Origin: Hysterangium stoloniferum
Taxonomy: Eukaryota; Basidiomycota; Agaricomycetes; Hysterangiales; Hysterangiaceae
DNA length: 64,000 nt
Assembly: GCA_015178975.1 (NCBI GenBank)
Contig: WHVD01000096.1
Coordinates: 62,001 to 126,000, forward strand
Direction of reading: 5' to 3'
Position 1 is the first letter of the stretch; each line of letters opens with the position of its first letter. The notes below the pieces were generated by a model that saw nothing but the letters and a program-made list of their open reading frames with translations, was not told where the DNA came from and made no database searches. Below are positions 46,086-58,383 of this stretch, one piece after another. Position numbers and translations under genes: made by a program.

Positions 46086-46093
46086 TCACGTGA
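46086..46093. promoter_or_regulatory. TCACGTGA E-box between the securin-like and MPP-beta genes
   Basis: A perfect palindrome about 93 bases upstream of the MPP-beta ATG and 136 bases from the divergent start. It is a bHLH (Cbf1-like) consensus; use by either gene is inferred. Confidence 0.35.
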
Positions 46094-46185
46094 CGCCTAG
46101 TAAACCACAAGCGCCCCTAGAAACAAATAACCTAACCATCGAAAACTAAATCTTTCACGATCCTTTGTCGTCGTCAGAACTTGAG

Positions 46186-47807
46186 ATGGCCTCACGGTGT
46201 CTGTCCACTACCATCAGGCGTACTATCCGCGGAACTATTAGTCCGGTATGAAAGATCACTTTCATTTGTCAGTGATACTTAATGTCTTGTAGCGGTTGAC
46301 TCGCTCATTCGCAGCGCCAGTTAACCTCTCACCGACTACAGAGGTAACCACCTTGTCCAACGGGCTCACGGTGGCGACCGAAGCACACCCACATGCCCAG
46401 ACGGCCACTGTAGGTGTATGGATCGATGCTGGCTCCCGAGCAGAAACCGACGCGACGAACGGAACCGCCCATTTTCTGGAACATATGGCCTTCAAAGGCA
46501 CAAATCGGCGCTCTCAACGCGACCTTGAGCTCGAAGTTGAGAACCTTGGCGCCCATCTCAATGCATATACTTCTCGGGAACAGACCGTCTATTATGCGAA
46601 GAGCTTCAGGCACGATGTGGATAAATCGGTGGACATAATTAGTGATATTCTGCAGAACTCCAAACTGGAGACACAAGCAATTGAAAGGGAGCGTGATGTT
46701 ATCCTTAGAGAACAACAGGAGGTGGATAAGCAGCTAGAAGAGGTAGTTTTTGATCATCTACATGCGATTGCTTTCCAAGGTATGAGAGACAAAAGGTCAG
46801 TTTACAATATGCTCATGTCCATTTATAGGTCAACCTCTTGGTCGCACGATTTTGGGTCCAAAGGCAAACATCTTATCTATCAAGAAGGATGATCTTGCGT
46901 CATATATCAAAACGAATTATACCGCCGACCGTATGGTCCTCGTGGGTACAGGTGGTGTCTCGCATTCAGAGCTCACCAAACTCGCTGAAAAGCATTTCTC
47001 TTCTTTACCTGTATCATCAAATCCGATCCCCCTTGGACGAAAGTCACACCCTGCTACACGTTTCATTGGCTCTGAGGTCCGGATACGTGACGACACTATG
47101 TCTACGGCAAATGTTGCAATTGCTGTCGAGGGTGTTGGCTGGAGTTCCCCCGATTACTTCCCAATGCTAGTTCTCCAGTCTATCTTTGGTAACTGGGATC
47201 GCTCCCTAGGGGCCTCCCCTCTCCTTTCGTCTAGGTTGAGTCATATAGTATCCTCCAATAACCTTGCGAACAGTTTCATGTCATTTTCGACGTCTTATTC
47301 CGATACAGGCTTGTGGGGCATCTATCTGGTCACAGAAAACATTATGAATATCGATGACCTTCTCCATTTCACGTTGAAAGAATGGGCTAGAATGTCCACA
47401 GGCCCCCTTGACAATGAAGTCGAGCGTGCCAAAAGCCAACTCAAAGCCAGCTTGCTACTTGGTTTGGACGGTACAACTGCCGTTGCGGAGGACATCGGGA
47501 GACAATTGGTGACTACTGGACAGAGATTCACGCCACAGCAAATTGAGAGAGCCGTGAACGCTGTCACTCCGGCAGAAATTCAACGAGTCGCACAGAAGTA
47601 TATCTGGGACCGTGATGTGAGCCTTTTTTGAATCTCTGACCACGTTTCACCTCCTTACGCCGTATCAGATCGCCATCGCTGCTGTTGGGCGCGTGGAATC
47701 AATTTTGGATTACAACCGCGGTGAGTGTCATGATATCTTTGTCATCGATTTTGAACTGAATCGTTTGATTTATAGTACGAGCCGACATGTCATCTCTTAT
47801 TTACTAG
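46186..47807 (+). CDS. MAS1: Mitochondrial processing peptidase, beta (catalytic) subunit
   Basis: Removes presequences from imported mitochondrial proteins in the matrix. Five exons, 46186-46245, 46293-46779, 46829-47616, 47669-47720 and 47776-47807, give 472 residues, the family length. The presequence is basic ([14 protein letters not shown]). The inverted zinc motif HFLEH is at residues 80-84, followed by [24 protein letters not shown] with the third zinc ligand. This shows the catalytic beta subunit rather than alpha or a bc1 core protein. Other conserved blocks are [35 protein letters not shown] and the C-terminal [15 protein letters not shown]. The last exon is 32 bases. Confidence 0.96.
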
Positions 47808-48121
47808 AATTAGATCGGATGTCATGTAGTCGAACTGATATATTGCATAAAACCAAACCTACTACCAGACTTTATATGTTATATGTGAAGCTGTTGACTA
47901 GAAGCCCTTTGTAGGGGATTGTGTGAAGTTGTTACATTGCAATTCCAGACAGGTAAGAACGTGGATGTTTGTTTTTGTATAATTTGCTACTTGAGCATGA
48001 CAGCGCAAGGAGTTTTCGGTTCGGCCTGATTGTCGGTAAGAGTGATTGTGACTTTTAGCCAAAGTCCTGGAGTCACATCCTGCGGACTTTTTCCATGTGC
48101 TTCAGGCACTAATCACCTTTC
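47808..48121. other. Intergenic between MPP-beta and the Rrn5-like gene
   Basis: About 310 bases in tandem orientation. I see no coding frame or repeat; it should contain a 3' UTR and the next promoter. Confidence 0.45.
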
Positions 48122-50383
48122 ATGAATGTCAGTTATGAGTCGCCTGCTTTCGATTCCGCAAAAGGCCTAGAGATGCATTTACGTTGTCTGCTGGAACTAA
48201 GCACCCCATCTACTGAAGAATACCCGCCATCTTTTGACTTCCCAAATACATACTGGAGTTCAACGGAAAAGACTACCTTCTTCGCAAGTGTAGCACGTAA
48301 TTCTAGATGGAGACCTGATCTGATTTCAGAAGACCTTGGAAATCAAAAGACAATTGGAGATGTCTGCTCATATATCAATCTTCTGGAGCAAGCTTTGACC
48401 CATACTCCACATACCGACCGAAACGTGGCGTCTCACCCTGCGGCTCACGAAGTATCTATGGACTGGATTGCGATTGAAGAAGAACTAGCTGGGCAGCTCA
48501 ATGCAAACGAACTAGAGTTGCATGGTTATACTATGAAAGTAAAGCGTGATGAAGAAATCAAAGCTGTGAAGAGGTCATTGCGTGAAGGTGAGATTGGTTT
48601 GAAATAGACAGACTCGGGTTTCTCAGAATGTTACAAGATGATGGTGAATTTGGAGACAAGGGCGGTATGTCCTGGAGAAAGCGGTTCCAAGTGCGCAAGC
48701 AAGAAATCGCCCACTCGTGGAAACGCGAAGATTTCCTCGTATCTTTGGATAGAAAATATTTACGGTGCATGGATGCCATAATTAGAACACAAGAAGATGC
48801 TGAAGTCCAAGGTCGGCCAGAATACTGTTGGGATAATAACGGAAACCCGGAAATGAGGCTTGGCTATGGGGAACAACCTGGAACTCATATCGCTCAAGGA
48901 GCCTCCACTTCAATACACCATGCTGATAATATGTCTTCTTTACGCCCGCGTACTCCACCGGGTGACTATTCGCAGATCGACCGTATGTTTTTAGCTCTCG
49001 ATATCCCCACGCAATCTGCCAAGAATGCAGTCTCTACCTCAACCAAGGGACTGCCCACAGAAGAAATCTTAGCTAACCTATCCCCGGTTTCACGTAGGCG
49101 TCTACAGAAACGTCTATGGATGCGTCGGAAACGAGCTATGCAAAGCGGTTTATCAGCATCCGAGGCTTCTACAGACGTCAAACTTAAGCGTGGCCGAAAA
49201 CCAAAATGTCAAAACGAAGAGTATGAGGCAACACTTGCTGATCAATTCAGCCAGGTCAATGGTACCGCGTCCATACCATCACAAGCTCTGGGAGAGGCCA
49301 CTACCGCCCACGGGCAGGGTGAAGAACTGGTCAACAGTTCCACTGACCGGCTAGCAGTACAAAAGAGAAGACCATATGGGTGGGCAACATTGCAAAGTTT
49401 AGGAATCGATGCCATGGCTTTGCGGGCCGAGGGGTTGGATATTTTTCATCTGGAGAAAGTGGCTAGATTAGCAAGGTACGTTCTGTCTCGATTCTCTGTG
49501 ACAGTTGTTCATCTTTACAACAGCTTGTTTCAAGATGTTCACGCGTTATCCAGTGATTGTCCAAATGAACAACAGCAACCTGAGATTTCATACAATCTCA
49601 TGCGTTTACTTCGTGTTTGTGTGGTACACTTTATTACTCGCGTGATCGCACACGTTGTTGTCCATAAGAATAAACAAAATCGCCAAAAGCGGCATAGCAA
49701 AATAGCATATCAGCCCGACAGTCCAGAAGAGGTGATGACCTTTGCAACTTTCTTCCAATCGCGGTGCATACTCAACTGTTTATCTATAGATTAGGCCTGA
49801 GACCGTGCATGAAGCCCTTGCGTTTCTAGAAGAGACGGGGAGCAGTAAAGTTACTTTCCAACGCCTCTCCCGTATAGTACGGACTGCTGCTGCTCAGCGA
49901 CATCAAACTGATGACGAAGACGAGAATGAATCTGACGAAGAGAGCCCAGAAAGTACTTCCAGAGAGGCTTTTAACACATCCTTTGGCCCGCATGTTCCAT
50001 TTATAATTGAGAACTCAGCGGATAATGCAGCGTTCTATTGGGATTCTAATCGTTACATTAGAAAAGGGAAAGAAACTGCGGAAACTTTACTTGATGATAT
50101 AAACGAGTTGGCTCTACGAAAGGAACTCAAGGCAGATGCATTCCTCGACGAGACTGATCGCCAAGCTGATAACCAGTACGAATGTGGTTTATGGGCTGAA
50201 GTCGGTGTGGAGGTCGACTTAGCAAGCCAAAATCAAGTGATCAACGAAGAAAAACAATCACCTCAGCAACAGGGGGATCCTAGCCATATGGCGGAAAAGA
50301 AAGCGGCACAATCACTCATTTATCGAAAACGTGGTGGCGCTGTGAAGAGTCGACTGTACATCGATAGCGATGAAGACATGTAA
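48122..50383 (+). CDS. RRN5: Rrn5-like SANT-domain protein, probable Pol I upstream activation factor subunit
   Basis: Four exons, 48122-48573, 48627-49475, 49524-49731 and 49790-50383, give about 700 residues. Near residue 40 is a SANT/Myb-like block: YWSSTEKTTFFASVARNSRW, then RPDLISEDLG and TIGDVCSYINLLEQAL. The 'W(S)xxEKxxFFxxxxxxSRxRPDLI' plus 'VVDVCxYIxxL' pattern is that of yeast Rrn5, which recruits Pol I factors to rDNA promoters. A basic SRRRLQKRLWMRRKRAM segment could bind DNA. The C-terminal third is acidic. The first intron was placed at GTCATT because only that donor keeps phase into the next exon; a better site may exist. Function is inferred from the SANT block only. Confidence 0.65.
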
Positions 50384-50466
50384 TCATATAATGGATCAAA
50401 GAAACATCTATAGGACACGAGCCAACATTTTATAAATCGGGGCCAAGGATCTTAGTAGTTCATAAC

Positions 50467-53400
50467 TTATGGGGGTGTAAGACATATCTTGTGCAAAAAA
50501 GTCCGAAAATCGGTGGGGGACAATAATGCCTGCATAATCTCGGGTGGATACTCAACGCCAACGAGATCCCGGAATGCACTGTAGATCTCTACGATTTTCG
50601 CTTGTAAAGGCACAACCATGATTAATACTGCTTTTTGATCTTCCAAATACAATTGCGATTGTGTCAGCCACATTGATACCTCTTTTTCGCAGGTCGCACG
50701 GAAGGTGGTATCAACTTCGATGACAGTGGTGGCATTTGCGAATTCTGTTTCAGCAAGTGCCAACGGGGCTGATGAAGTGTCGGCATCATTTAAAGATTTG
50801 AAGGCTATGCCACGTTCGAGGAACTTCCGTACTGATTCAGTGGCAGCGTCAGCGCATCGAGAGATCATACTCTCGCATGAAGTTTTCAAGTCTTGATCAA
50901 TGCCCTAATGACCGTCAGTAAATCTTGCTAAAGTAAATACACTGGAATCATCACTATTCTTGCATCCATTTCACCCTGGCTATTTGCATCCCCAAAGTCA
51001 AAAAGGCCAGTGGAATTTAGCAAGGCAGAAGTACCACGGATTACGGAGCCGAAAGCATCTAGACTGAAGTCAAGTAAATGTATATGACAAAATCGGTGAC
51101 TAACCTGCCACACCTCGACCACGGCTCCCTCGTTCATTAAACTCTAAGTTCGCTGTCATGTCTTTCAAGATCAAAAGATGTCGAATGAGGAATAATTGGC
51201 CATCAAGATATGAATTTGGTAGATTCTTGGCAAATAATTCTTCTGAGGCTAACTTTAATGATTGACGGCAGAATACAATAGCTTCTTGCGAAACATCGGA
51301 AAATACTGCAGACTGCAGAGGGAATAAGACAACAACAGCCCAGAATGTGAATGATACTTACATTTATAAATTCGTGTAGTTGGGACAATATCCAAAGCGT
51401 TTTCCGTAAGGTAGGGTACCATGTAGCCTGTTTCTGCAGAGACGGAAGAGGAAAGAGCTGTCGTATAATCTTATCTTCTTTCTCTATTAGTTCCAAGCCG
51501 CTCCGATCAGTCAAGCCATTATCTGTTTATTTATTATACAACAAGGTTGCTAGAGTCCACTGAAGAGGGCTCACCAACTAATTTGTCCGGATACGCTAGA
51601 TCATCCTGTTTCGGTTTATATGACCTGATTTCGGATTCCATTAAAGCCTGTGCTTTAAATAACAGTCGCGTTTGTGCATCTTGTAATACCATTTGTAGGA
51701 TAGGCTTGATGTGCAGATGTCCCAACCCCTTTCTTGTAGGATCTGCTGCGTCCGACGTTGTTTCCGTTCCGTCTTCGTCATCGTACACAGCATTAGAACT
51801 GGGCAAATTCGAAGGTTGGATGTCAAGAACCATGACAGCCTGGAGTACGGTACAGACTTCACATAGTATGGTCAGGCGAGGCTCGTGCAGGATACGAGGT
51901 CGGAGGTCGTCAAAGAGATAATCGCATAAACTTTCAAGATATCGACTATACTGGGTCAGCTAAGTTCCACATAACTTGAAGAAAGTGTCAAACTTACTAC
52001 AAGCGATCTTCACCAGTATTAAAAAATCGACGATATAGGTCAAATTCGTCCATGCAAAGCTGTCGGAGGTATGTGCAGCCTGTGCGTGTCTTCTATATAA
52101 TTACTACTTGAGCTAATAAATTCAATTCAAATCATTACCAATTCCACTAGTTCACTATGGGCCGGGTCGAGACCTTTGATATCTTCCATTAGACGGCCAA
52201 TTAGAAGACTCTTTCTGGCTCCTAAATATGCCGCATGGCATTCCGCCAAGAGTGAAGCGAGCTCGTCGGGATGTACTTTCGCTCTTCTTTCTAGTTCTGC
52301 CAGGAGGGGTGCGACTTGAAAGGATGCACTAGAGAACTTGGAGTAAAGAAGATGTAGTTGGGCTGTCTCAGATATTTCCTAATCAAATGAGGGTTAGTTA
52401 GATTAAAACTAATTTTCCATGGAGATGTACAGACCTTGTCAGATATTCGACGTTGAATATCGGCAGTCAATGCCTTGAGAGACCCCACAAAGAACATTTT
52501 TATTAATGTCATGGCACGCGTTAGACATTGTTGGAACCGTAATAGGTATATTTCTACTTCTCGGAAATCTCTCTGTGCATTTCTGTTAATAAATTCCGTG
52601 ATAACGATATTTGACCTACATGGGCTTCCAGAAATTCCAAGCAAACATCCACTCGTTCCACCATAAGCAAAAAGTCCGTTTGCAACACGAGTGACTCCCC
52701 AGGATGATTCAACATGCGAGTAGCATGTTCCAGTTCTTGAAAGTACTCCAATCGCAGCGCAATGGCTTCTGTAGTTTCTATTAAACTGTCCTACCCGGGC
52801 CAAGCCTGTCAATGTACATCTCAAACGCCAAAGAGCACACCGGCCCACCCTTTCTTCCAAGAGCCGTTCACAGGCATCTTTAAGACTGCTTCCACCTTCC
52901 TCGACACGCATCCACTCGTAAAGCATTCCATCAACCTCGCTTTCCACGTCATCAATAGTCTCCAGAAGCTTCTCGCACATCATACGGTACTCAGACACAT
53001 CTTCAAGGTGCGAGCGAAAATGAGCTTCCTGACTATGAGCAACAGAACGTTCTACAAGAGCGAACCAATCATGAAATTGTTCTGGCGTTTGGATAGGATG
53101 CTTAGGATGCAAATGATGATGTGGGTGTAGGCTGCTGCCTAGTTCAGGTCGCCCGCTAGGGGTAGAAGGACGAGAAGGCGAAGAAGGTGCAGTGAGTGTA
53201 CGTCCCTGATGATAAGGAAACGCAGCCTTTGGGACGGGTGTTGCAGGTCGAGATATAGACACCTCAGTAGCGAACTGGTTGCATATTACTAGGTCAAGGC
53301 AAGTGTGAAAACATACAATATACGCACCTTCAATGGTAGTCTTCGATCCTCACAAATGGGCTTTAAGGAACTCACGCTCCTCAATTCGAGCTCTCCCAAG

Positions 53401-53501
53401 GGTGACTTAGCTTCCCAATCTTCCATGCTGATAGTTGTTTTGGGCTGTGGTGGGGAGGTTGGGACTTGAGGACGCCGCTGAGCAGTCCATGGAGCTGCCA
53501 T
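50467..53501 (-). CDS. COG3: Conserved oligomeric Golgi complex subunit 3
   Basis: Lobe A subunit of the COG tether that captures retrograde vesicles at the Golgi (yeast Sec34). Eleven exons (53328-53501, 52841-53274, 52620-52785, 52435-52572, 52139-52378, 51998-52092, 51575-51945, 51362-51522, 51105-51312, 50955-51058, 50467-50904) give about 842 residues. The N-terminus is Pro/Ser-rich. Sec34 motifs follow: HFRSHLEDVSEYRMMCEKLL, ETTEAIALRLEYFQELEHA, RFQQCLTRAMTLIKMFFVGS, RLYRYLESLCDYLFDDLRPR and DLKTSCESMISRC. Two acceptors (near 51945 and 51058) were shifted past the first AG to keep conserved residues in frame. COG2 lies 6 kb away. Confidence 0.9.
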
Positions 53502-53764
53502 AAATGTATTCAAATGTCAGATTTATTTCAGAATATTGACCTTAATCAGAAAACTAGAATGTTGTACGAAGAGGGACAGAGCGTCAGCCTCTATAGCTGT
53601 GGGCGCTTAGAGCTTCCAACTAAGACTAGTCTCAAAATAATTGTTAATGACTGCGATCCGCGATTTTTTCTTTAAAAAAAGTCCGCATTAAGAAAGTATA
53701 TCTCCTGTACAGTGGTAACTCTCAAATCAAGAGGAAAATTGGCCGAGATATTAAGTCTCAAAAT

Positions 53765-54713
53765 CTAATCTCCCCAGCCTCTTGATATAGGACCGGCATC
53801 CTTGATTTTCCAGCCCTCACGAAGCTGGTTTCCAATCTGTTTAGAAAGTGACATTATCTAAATATGGTAAAGTCAGTATACATAGGAACACTCCTAAATA
53901 ATAACGCGTTACGTTGACAAGGTCTGCATCTTCCAGTGGTGTTATCTCAGGTAAGGAGTCTCCTGGCTCAGTTATTCGTACGTTTGGGACGTTGGTGGAG
54001 TCAGAGAACTCCATGACACCGTTGATACGCTCATCACGGACGACTTCGAGGCCTCGTTCCTCGCCGAACCTTCCCAGGCGTCCACGATTGGCAACACCCC
54101 TACTATTGCCTTCCCGCCCTCTTACCAACCGCACACCAAGGGCAGGTTCCTTTGGGACGTTCAGCTTACCACCGCGAGGTCGAGACGAGCAACCTGAGCG
54201 AGATGTCGTTGAAGTTTCGGCTGTCCGTACGGAGGGGTGTGGCGAAGAGCTTTCGGCACGTACTCGTGAGGAAGACGGGGTGGGAAAATCCCTATCTTGA
54301 AAATTAAAAGGCAAGTCGTCGTTGATGTTAACCATTTTGCTAGGGAAAGACGCGTGAACATTGTGGAAAAAGGCGGAAAAAGGCGGAAAAAGGCGGAAAA
54401 AGGCGGAAAAAGGCGGAAAAAGTGCATACCCTTCTTTTGCTCGTACAATGTTGCTTAGACGATCTTTAAGTTTCTGGCGGTCCGTGCTGACTGTATCTCG
54501 GGGGACATAGCTGAAGAGCAGTGTAAAAGCTATAAGTCTTATAACAGAGAGGAGCAACTTACATGGGAGTTTCGCCATCCTGAAGCAATGGAGTACGGTC
54601 TGTTGTCTGCAAGGTCGCGTAAGGCACGTTAATTTCGCAAGAGTAGAATGATTATGCACTTCGGGCTTTGGTCGCAGACAGCAGGAGAATAGAAAACCGA
54701 ACAGAGAGGCCAT
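53765..54713 (-). CDS. Small uncharacterised protein with a Cys-Cys N-terminus, possibly acylated
   Basis: Five exons, 54660-54713, 54563-54606, 54430-54510, 53913-54339 and 53765-53836, give about 225 residues. The start MASLFGFLFSCCLRPKPE has a hydrophobic run ending in a cysteine pair, as in palmitoylated membrane-tethered proteins. Then come DRTPLL, STDRQKLKDRLSNIVRAKEG, KMVNINDDLPF and a Ser/Arg-rich stretch. The end is REGWKIKDAGPISRGWGD. The layout recalls LAMTOR1-type scaffolds, but I would not name it so. Intron 3 (54340-54429, 90 bases) contains a decanucleotide repeat array. The repeat is open in the upstream frame, so retention would insert FPPFSAFFR-type residues. Confidence 0.65.
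54371..54420 (+). repeat. Decanucleotide minisatellite inside an intron
   Basis: Five perfect tandem copies of AGGCGGAAAA, with a degenerate sixth copy at 54361-54370. The array lies wholly within intron 3 of the minus-strand gene at 53765-54713. There it reads as pyrimidine-rich TTTTCCGCCT units upstream of the acceptor. Confidence 0.95.
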
Positions 54714-55248
54714 GCCGTCACGGCCAGATTTATGTCCTCGGCTCTCATAAATGGGCGCTTGAATAATACGAACGGCGTCAATCCTGGGATACTACAGGGG
54801 ATACTACCAAGATACTACATGGGATATTGTGAGTCTGCTTTGCGACAGCAACTAGTCAGCTCACCGTCAGAAACTTGTCAAAATCGCTCACTCACTTCTC
54901 CTACCATTGCCCCGCGGTAGTCTCATGCCAGCGTTATCCCCACAGAGGGTCGCTGATGGCCTTTCCGATTTATCTCCCTTCAAGTTAGACTCCGTCAGTC
55001 CATCAAATCCCAAACAGACAGTGCCGCAAGTTTGTCGCGATCCAGGGACGTTACCTTTCTATTTCTATGGAATAAATTTATGTACTCATACCCGTTCCAT
55101 TTAAATAGATATATTCATGCCTCTCGTACCCATAGTTTCTCCAAATTCACGAGCAACGAAACCCACATTATGGCACGAACAGCTCAAGTGTCGACATATC
55201 AATACATTCTCATTGAAGATTCACAATCCCAGAGATGGTGATTGGAAG
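54714..55248. other. Intergenic, divergent promoter region with GATACTAC repeats
   Basis: About 535 bases between two divergent genes. Three copies of GATACTAC occur at 54788, 54800 and 54811, spaced 11-12 bases apart. No gene recognised; upstream short frames are unsupported. Confidence 0.5.
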
Positions 55249-56959
55249 ATGGGTCATCAGGGTCACAATCCGTAAGCAGACTTTGCTTTTTGACATAGAT
55301 GTTCACATTCACACCTGGCTAGTGGGATCATGGTTGGCGGGATAATAGCTTTCGTATGCCTAGTTTTGGGCGGTCTGTTCATGTTCTCCTGGTGGCGTAA
55401 ACGTCGTTTGTCGAGTCCCAGCGAAATCAATCTTGCTGAAATCAGGCCTATTATCGTCGTAAACTCATCAGTGGTTCGTTTTATACCCTACGTCTGATGC
55501 GCCAATACTGACATATGTCTCATAGACTGACCCGTTCACCGGGGAACATTGGAGACCGAGCTTGTACAGGATATCTGAGCACGAACAAGAGACTTCAGTC
55601 TTGTCCATTCAAAAAGACAGGTTTAGCGAAGAGAACGAGATCTATGAAACGCCATCTGTACACCCAACAGTTGGAATACCGTCACAACGGCAGACCTCAC
55701 CTCCTGACGTATCATATCGGCCAAATGAGGCTCAGTACGCCGAAGAACGTGAGGAATTCTTGCCGCCACCACCAGACATGGAATGGCGTACGCGTGACTA
55801 TAATCCATCTATGGAAGAGGAGACACCCAATCTGTCACCGACTGATTCAGATTCGTTACAAGTCAATATACCCTGGAGGGACTCTATTCGCTTTACGCCG
55901 AGACCCGAGCTTCTGGATCTCCCATCGACGCCACCACCCAGAGATGAGCAGGATACGATTCCCCATTTATCCTCATTACATATTCGTGCAATGAATGAAG
56001 AGGAGCGGCGGCTTGCACAGCAGTCGGCACCCAATAGTGCAGAAAATGCGCACGCTGACAAGCGGGACAGTGTGGAGGACGCTGTTACCCCCCATGGATC
56101 TGAAGGCTCTGGACCCGGTTCCACTTTACCATCTTTTGCTAAGCTCAAATTGAAGCTGACTGGGTCTGCACCTTTCTTACCCCTCATTGAAGAGTCGTCT
56201 CCTTTGGATACTGAGAGTTTGTGGGCTCGGTTTGCAAGCAGGTCCCGAACTATATCATTGAAAACGGTGTCGACAGCATCCCATGGGAGACCAAGGTCGT
56301 CGCAGAACAATGTGTCTCCCTCCAAGTCTTCTAATAAATCCATTGCATCACTTTCGACATCCGTCCCACGACCGTCAATATCAATTATCTCTTCTTCAGC
56401 CTTTGTACCACCACCATCATTTTCTCATCAGCCTGCATCACCACTGAAGTCCCCTCCCCAACATTTCTCTCCAGACGAAAGCAACATTGACCGGATACAA
56501 TCTCAAACCCACAGCTCTTCAAGAGACCTGCGACATATGATGCTGACTCCAGAGACGGGCCCCGTAATTTCTCCACTCTCAAATGCTTCCCCCTGGCAGA
56601 CACATTCGTCCCTGGAACCCTTAACTTATTCGAGTCCTGGCGGTTCTGATCTATCTACATCTTCCTTTGCGCTTCAGGACCTCGCTACATTTCCTGAACC
56701 TCCCTCAACGAGTCATTCTCCCCCTTCATTCATTCGACCGCTTCCGAAAAGACCTCTTCCGCCGCCCCCTACATATCACCCACCGCAACCTCCTATTGAG
56801 ACCCTCCCTCGCAGACGAGAGCTCCCCGTACCTTATTCAGGTTCGCCGCCTCGTGTGACTGAGGAGCAGCTCACAACCGTTGATGTAAACACCACACAAC
56901 AGTTAGACACAAAAAAGGTCGCTTCGGAAGTTCCGGGGAAACTGTCCGTTGTGATATGA
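55249..56959 (+). CDS. Single-pass membrane protein with a long disordered cytoplasmic tail
   Basis: Three exons, 55249-55271, 55323-55473 and 55526-56959, give about 535 residues. The N-terminus MGHQGHNPGIMVGGIIAFV leads straight into a hydrophobic helix (CLVLGGLFMF) and then SWWRKRR, a stop-transfer that puts the tail in the cytoplasm. The tail is Pro/Ser-rich, with PPPP runs and many SP/TP sites (for example FLPPPPDMEW, RPLPKRPLPPPP) that could bind SH3 domains or be phosphorylated. I recognise no family. The ATG in the 23-base first exon was chosen because it splices in phase; the Gly at position 2 could be myristoylated. The second intron uses a GTTCGT donor. Confidence 0.65.
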
Positions 56960-57489
56960 ATTTTCTAGGGTGCGATGGCACAATAGTTTGAACTGATACC
57001 ATGATTGATACCATACGAGATAGAACTCGGAAATTTTTTGCTTTGCATTACACCATCATCTGTTTGGGAAGATTTCGCTTTGCTTTACCAGTATCTACCG
57101 TGGACATGAATGGACATTACATATATTGGCCCTATCATTATCATACACCCACGATGTTTACCATCTCAGTACCACATTCCTTTGTCATAGTTCCTGTATG
57201 TATTTAGTATGTAACAACACTAGACACGGATCTCTTCACAGTTAAAGGTGCTTATCATGATAGAACGCCAATGATATAAAACGTTGGCACGATTATATGT
57301 ACAACATTCCGTGTCGAGACAAGACGACTTCTTTTGTGATCAAGCCAAGCTGCCTGTATTTGTAAAGAAAGCCCCTACCTCATCGACCTGAAGTCCACCA
57401 GGTAATATCAGCCAAACTAGGCGCATCGGAAACGCAAACTATATATATCCCTATCTCAACGACCTAGGATCCCACATCTCCCTCGAAGA
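56960..57489. other. Intergenic, upstream of the glutathione transferase
   Basis: About 530 bases between tandem genes. No coding frame or repeat recognised. Confidence 0.45.
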
Positions 57490-58383
57490 ATGACCACCTC
57501 CATTGACAGTATTACTTTGTATATGACCAAGGTAGGCACGTCATTACGATGTCATGAAGCAGACACACATATTTAATTGAGGTTGTAGACATGCCCGTGG
57601 GCAGCGAGGGTTAGAATTGTTTTACGCGAGGCGAATGCGACATTCGATGAGTATGAGATTGATCTCAAAAACAAACCAGACTGGTATAAACCCATAGTCA
57701 ACCCAGCAGGTTCAGGTGAGTAAATGTCCGTACTCGGACGGTCTGTTGAAATATGCACCGGTACATAGTTCCTGTAATTGCCTATGGCGGACCCGATGTT
57801 CCCGCAGATCAGCCATCACCCCAGTCCATTAAACTCCGGGAGAGCCTTCCTATGATCGAGTGGGTTGCAGACGTATTCCCTCAATCAAAGCTGCTGCCAA
57901 AGGATCCTGTTCTGCGTTATAAAATCCGTTTGTTCACCAATGTCATAACATCCAAGCTGGTCTCTTCATATCATGCATTTTTGTACCGCGGGGGATCTGC
58001 AGATGCCGTTATTCAGGCATTCGAGACAGTTCAGGATGAGCTCAACCCAAACACGAAATTCGCCGTTTCAGATGATTTCACCAATGCTGACGTAGGAGCT
58101 GCCCCGTTTTTGGGACGGGTAGAGTTGTTGCTACGCAATGATGTAGGGGTTTATGCTCAAGGCGAAGGAAAAAGATTGCATGAACTCCTTGCTACCGACC
58201 CGAAATTCCACAGGCTGTGGTCTTATATTCAAGCTGTCAAGGAGAGAGATAGTGTCAAGTCAACACTTGGAGAGGTAATGCATCGAATCGCCAGATCATG
58301 ACTTGCCATTTGCTAAATGAATTTCACAGGAACTACTCTTGGAGGGTGCGCTGCAGCAAGTTGAGACCATAAAGAACTCCTAA
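57490..58383 (+). CDS. Glutathione S-transferase, omega-like (Cys-type)
   Basis: Four exons, 57490-57531, 57589-57715, 57769-58274 and 58330-58383, give 242 residues. The thioredoxin-fold N-terminal half has LYMTKTCPWAARVRIVL. The Cys of TCPW is at residue 16, in the place of the catalytic Cys of omega and related GSTs. Next come VNPAGSVPVIAYGG with the conserved cis-proline in VP, and the E-S pair in RESLPMIEWV that contacts glutathione. The C-terminal half is helical (DPVLRYKIRLF, FTNADVGAAPFLGRVELL). Such enzymes reduce or deglutathionylate substrates rather than conjugate them. The last exon carries only the final 17 residues. Spacing to the next start codon is 137 bases. Confidence 0.9.
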
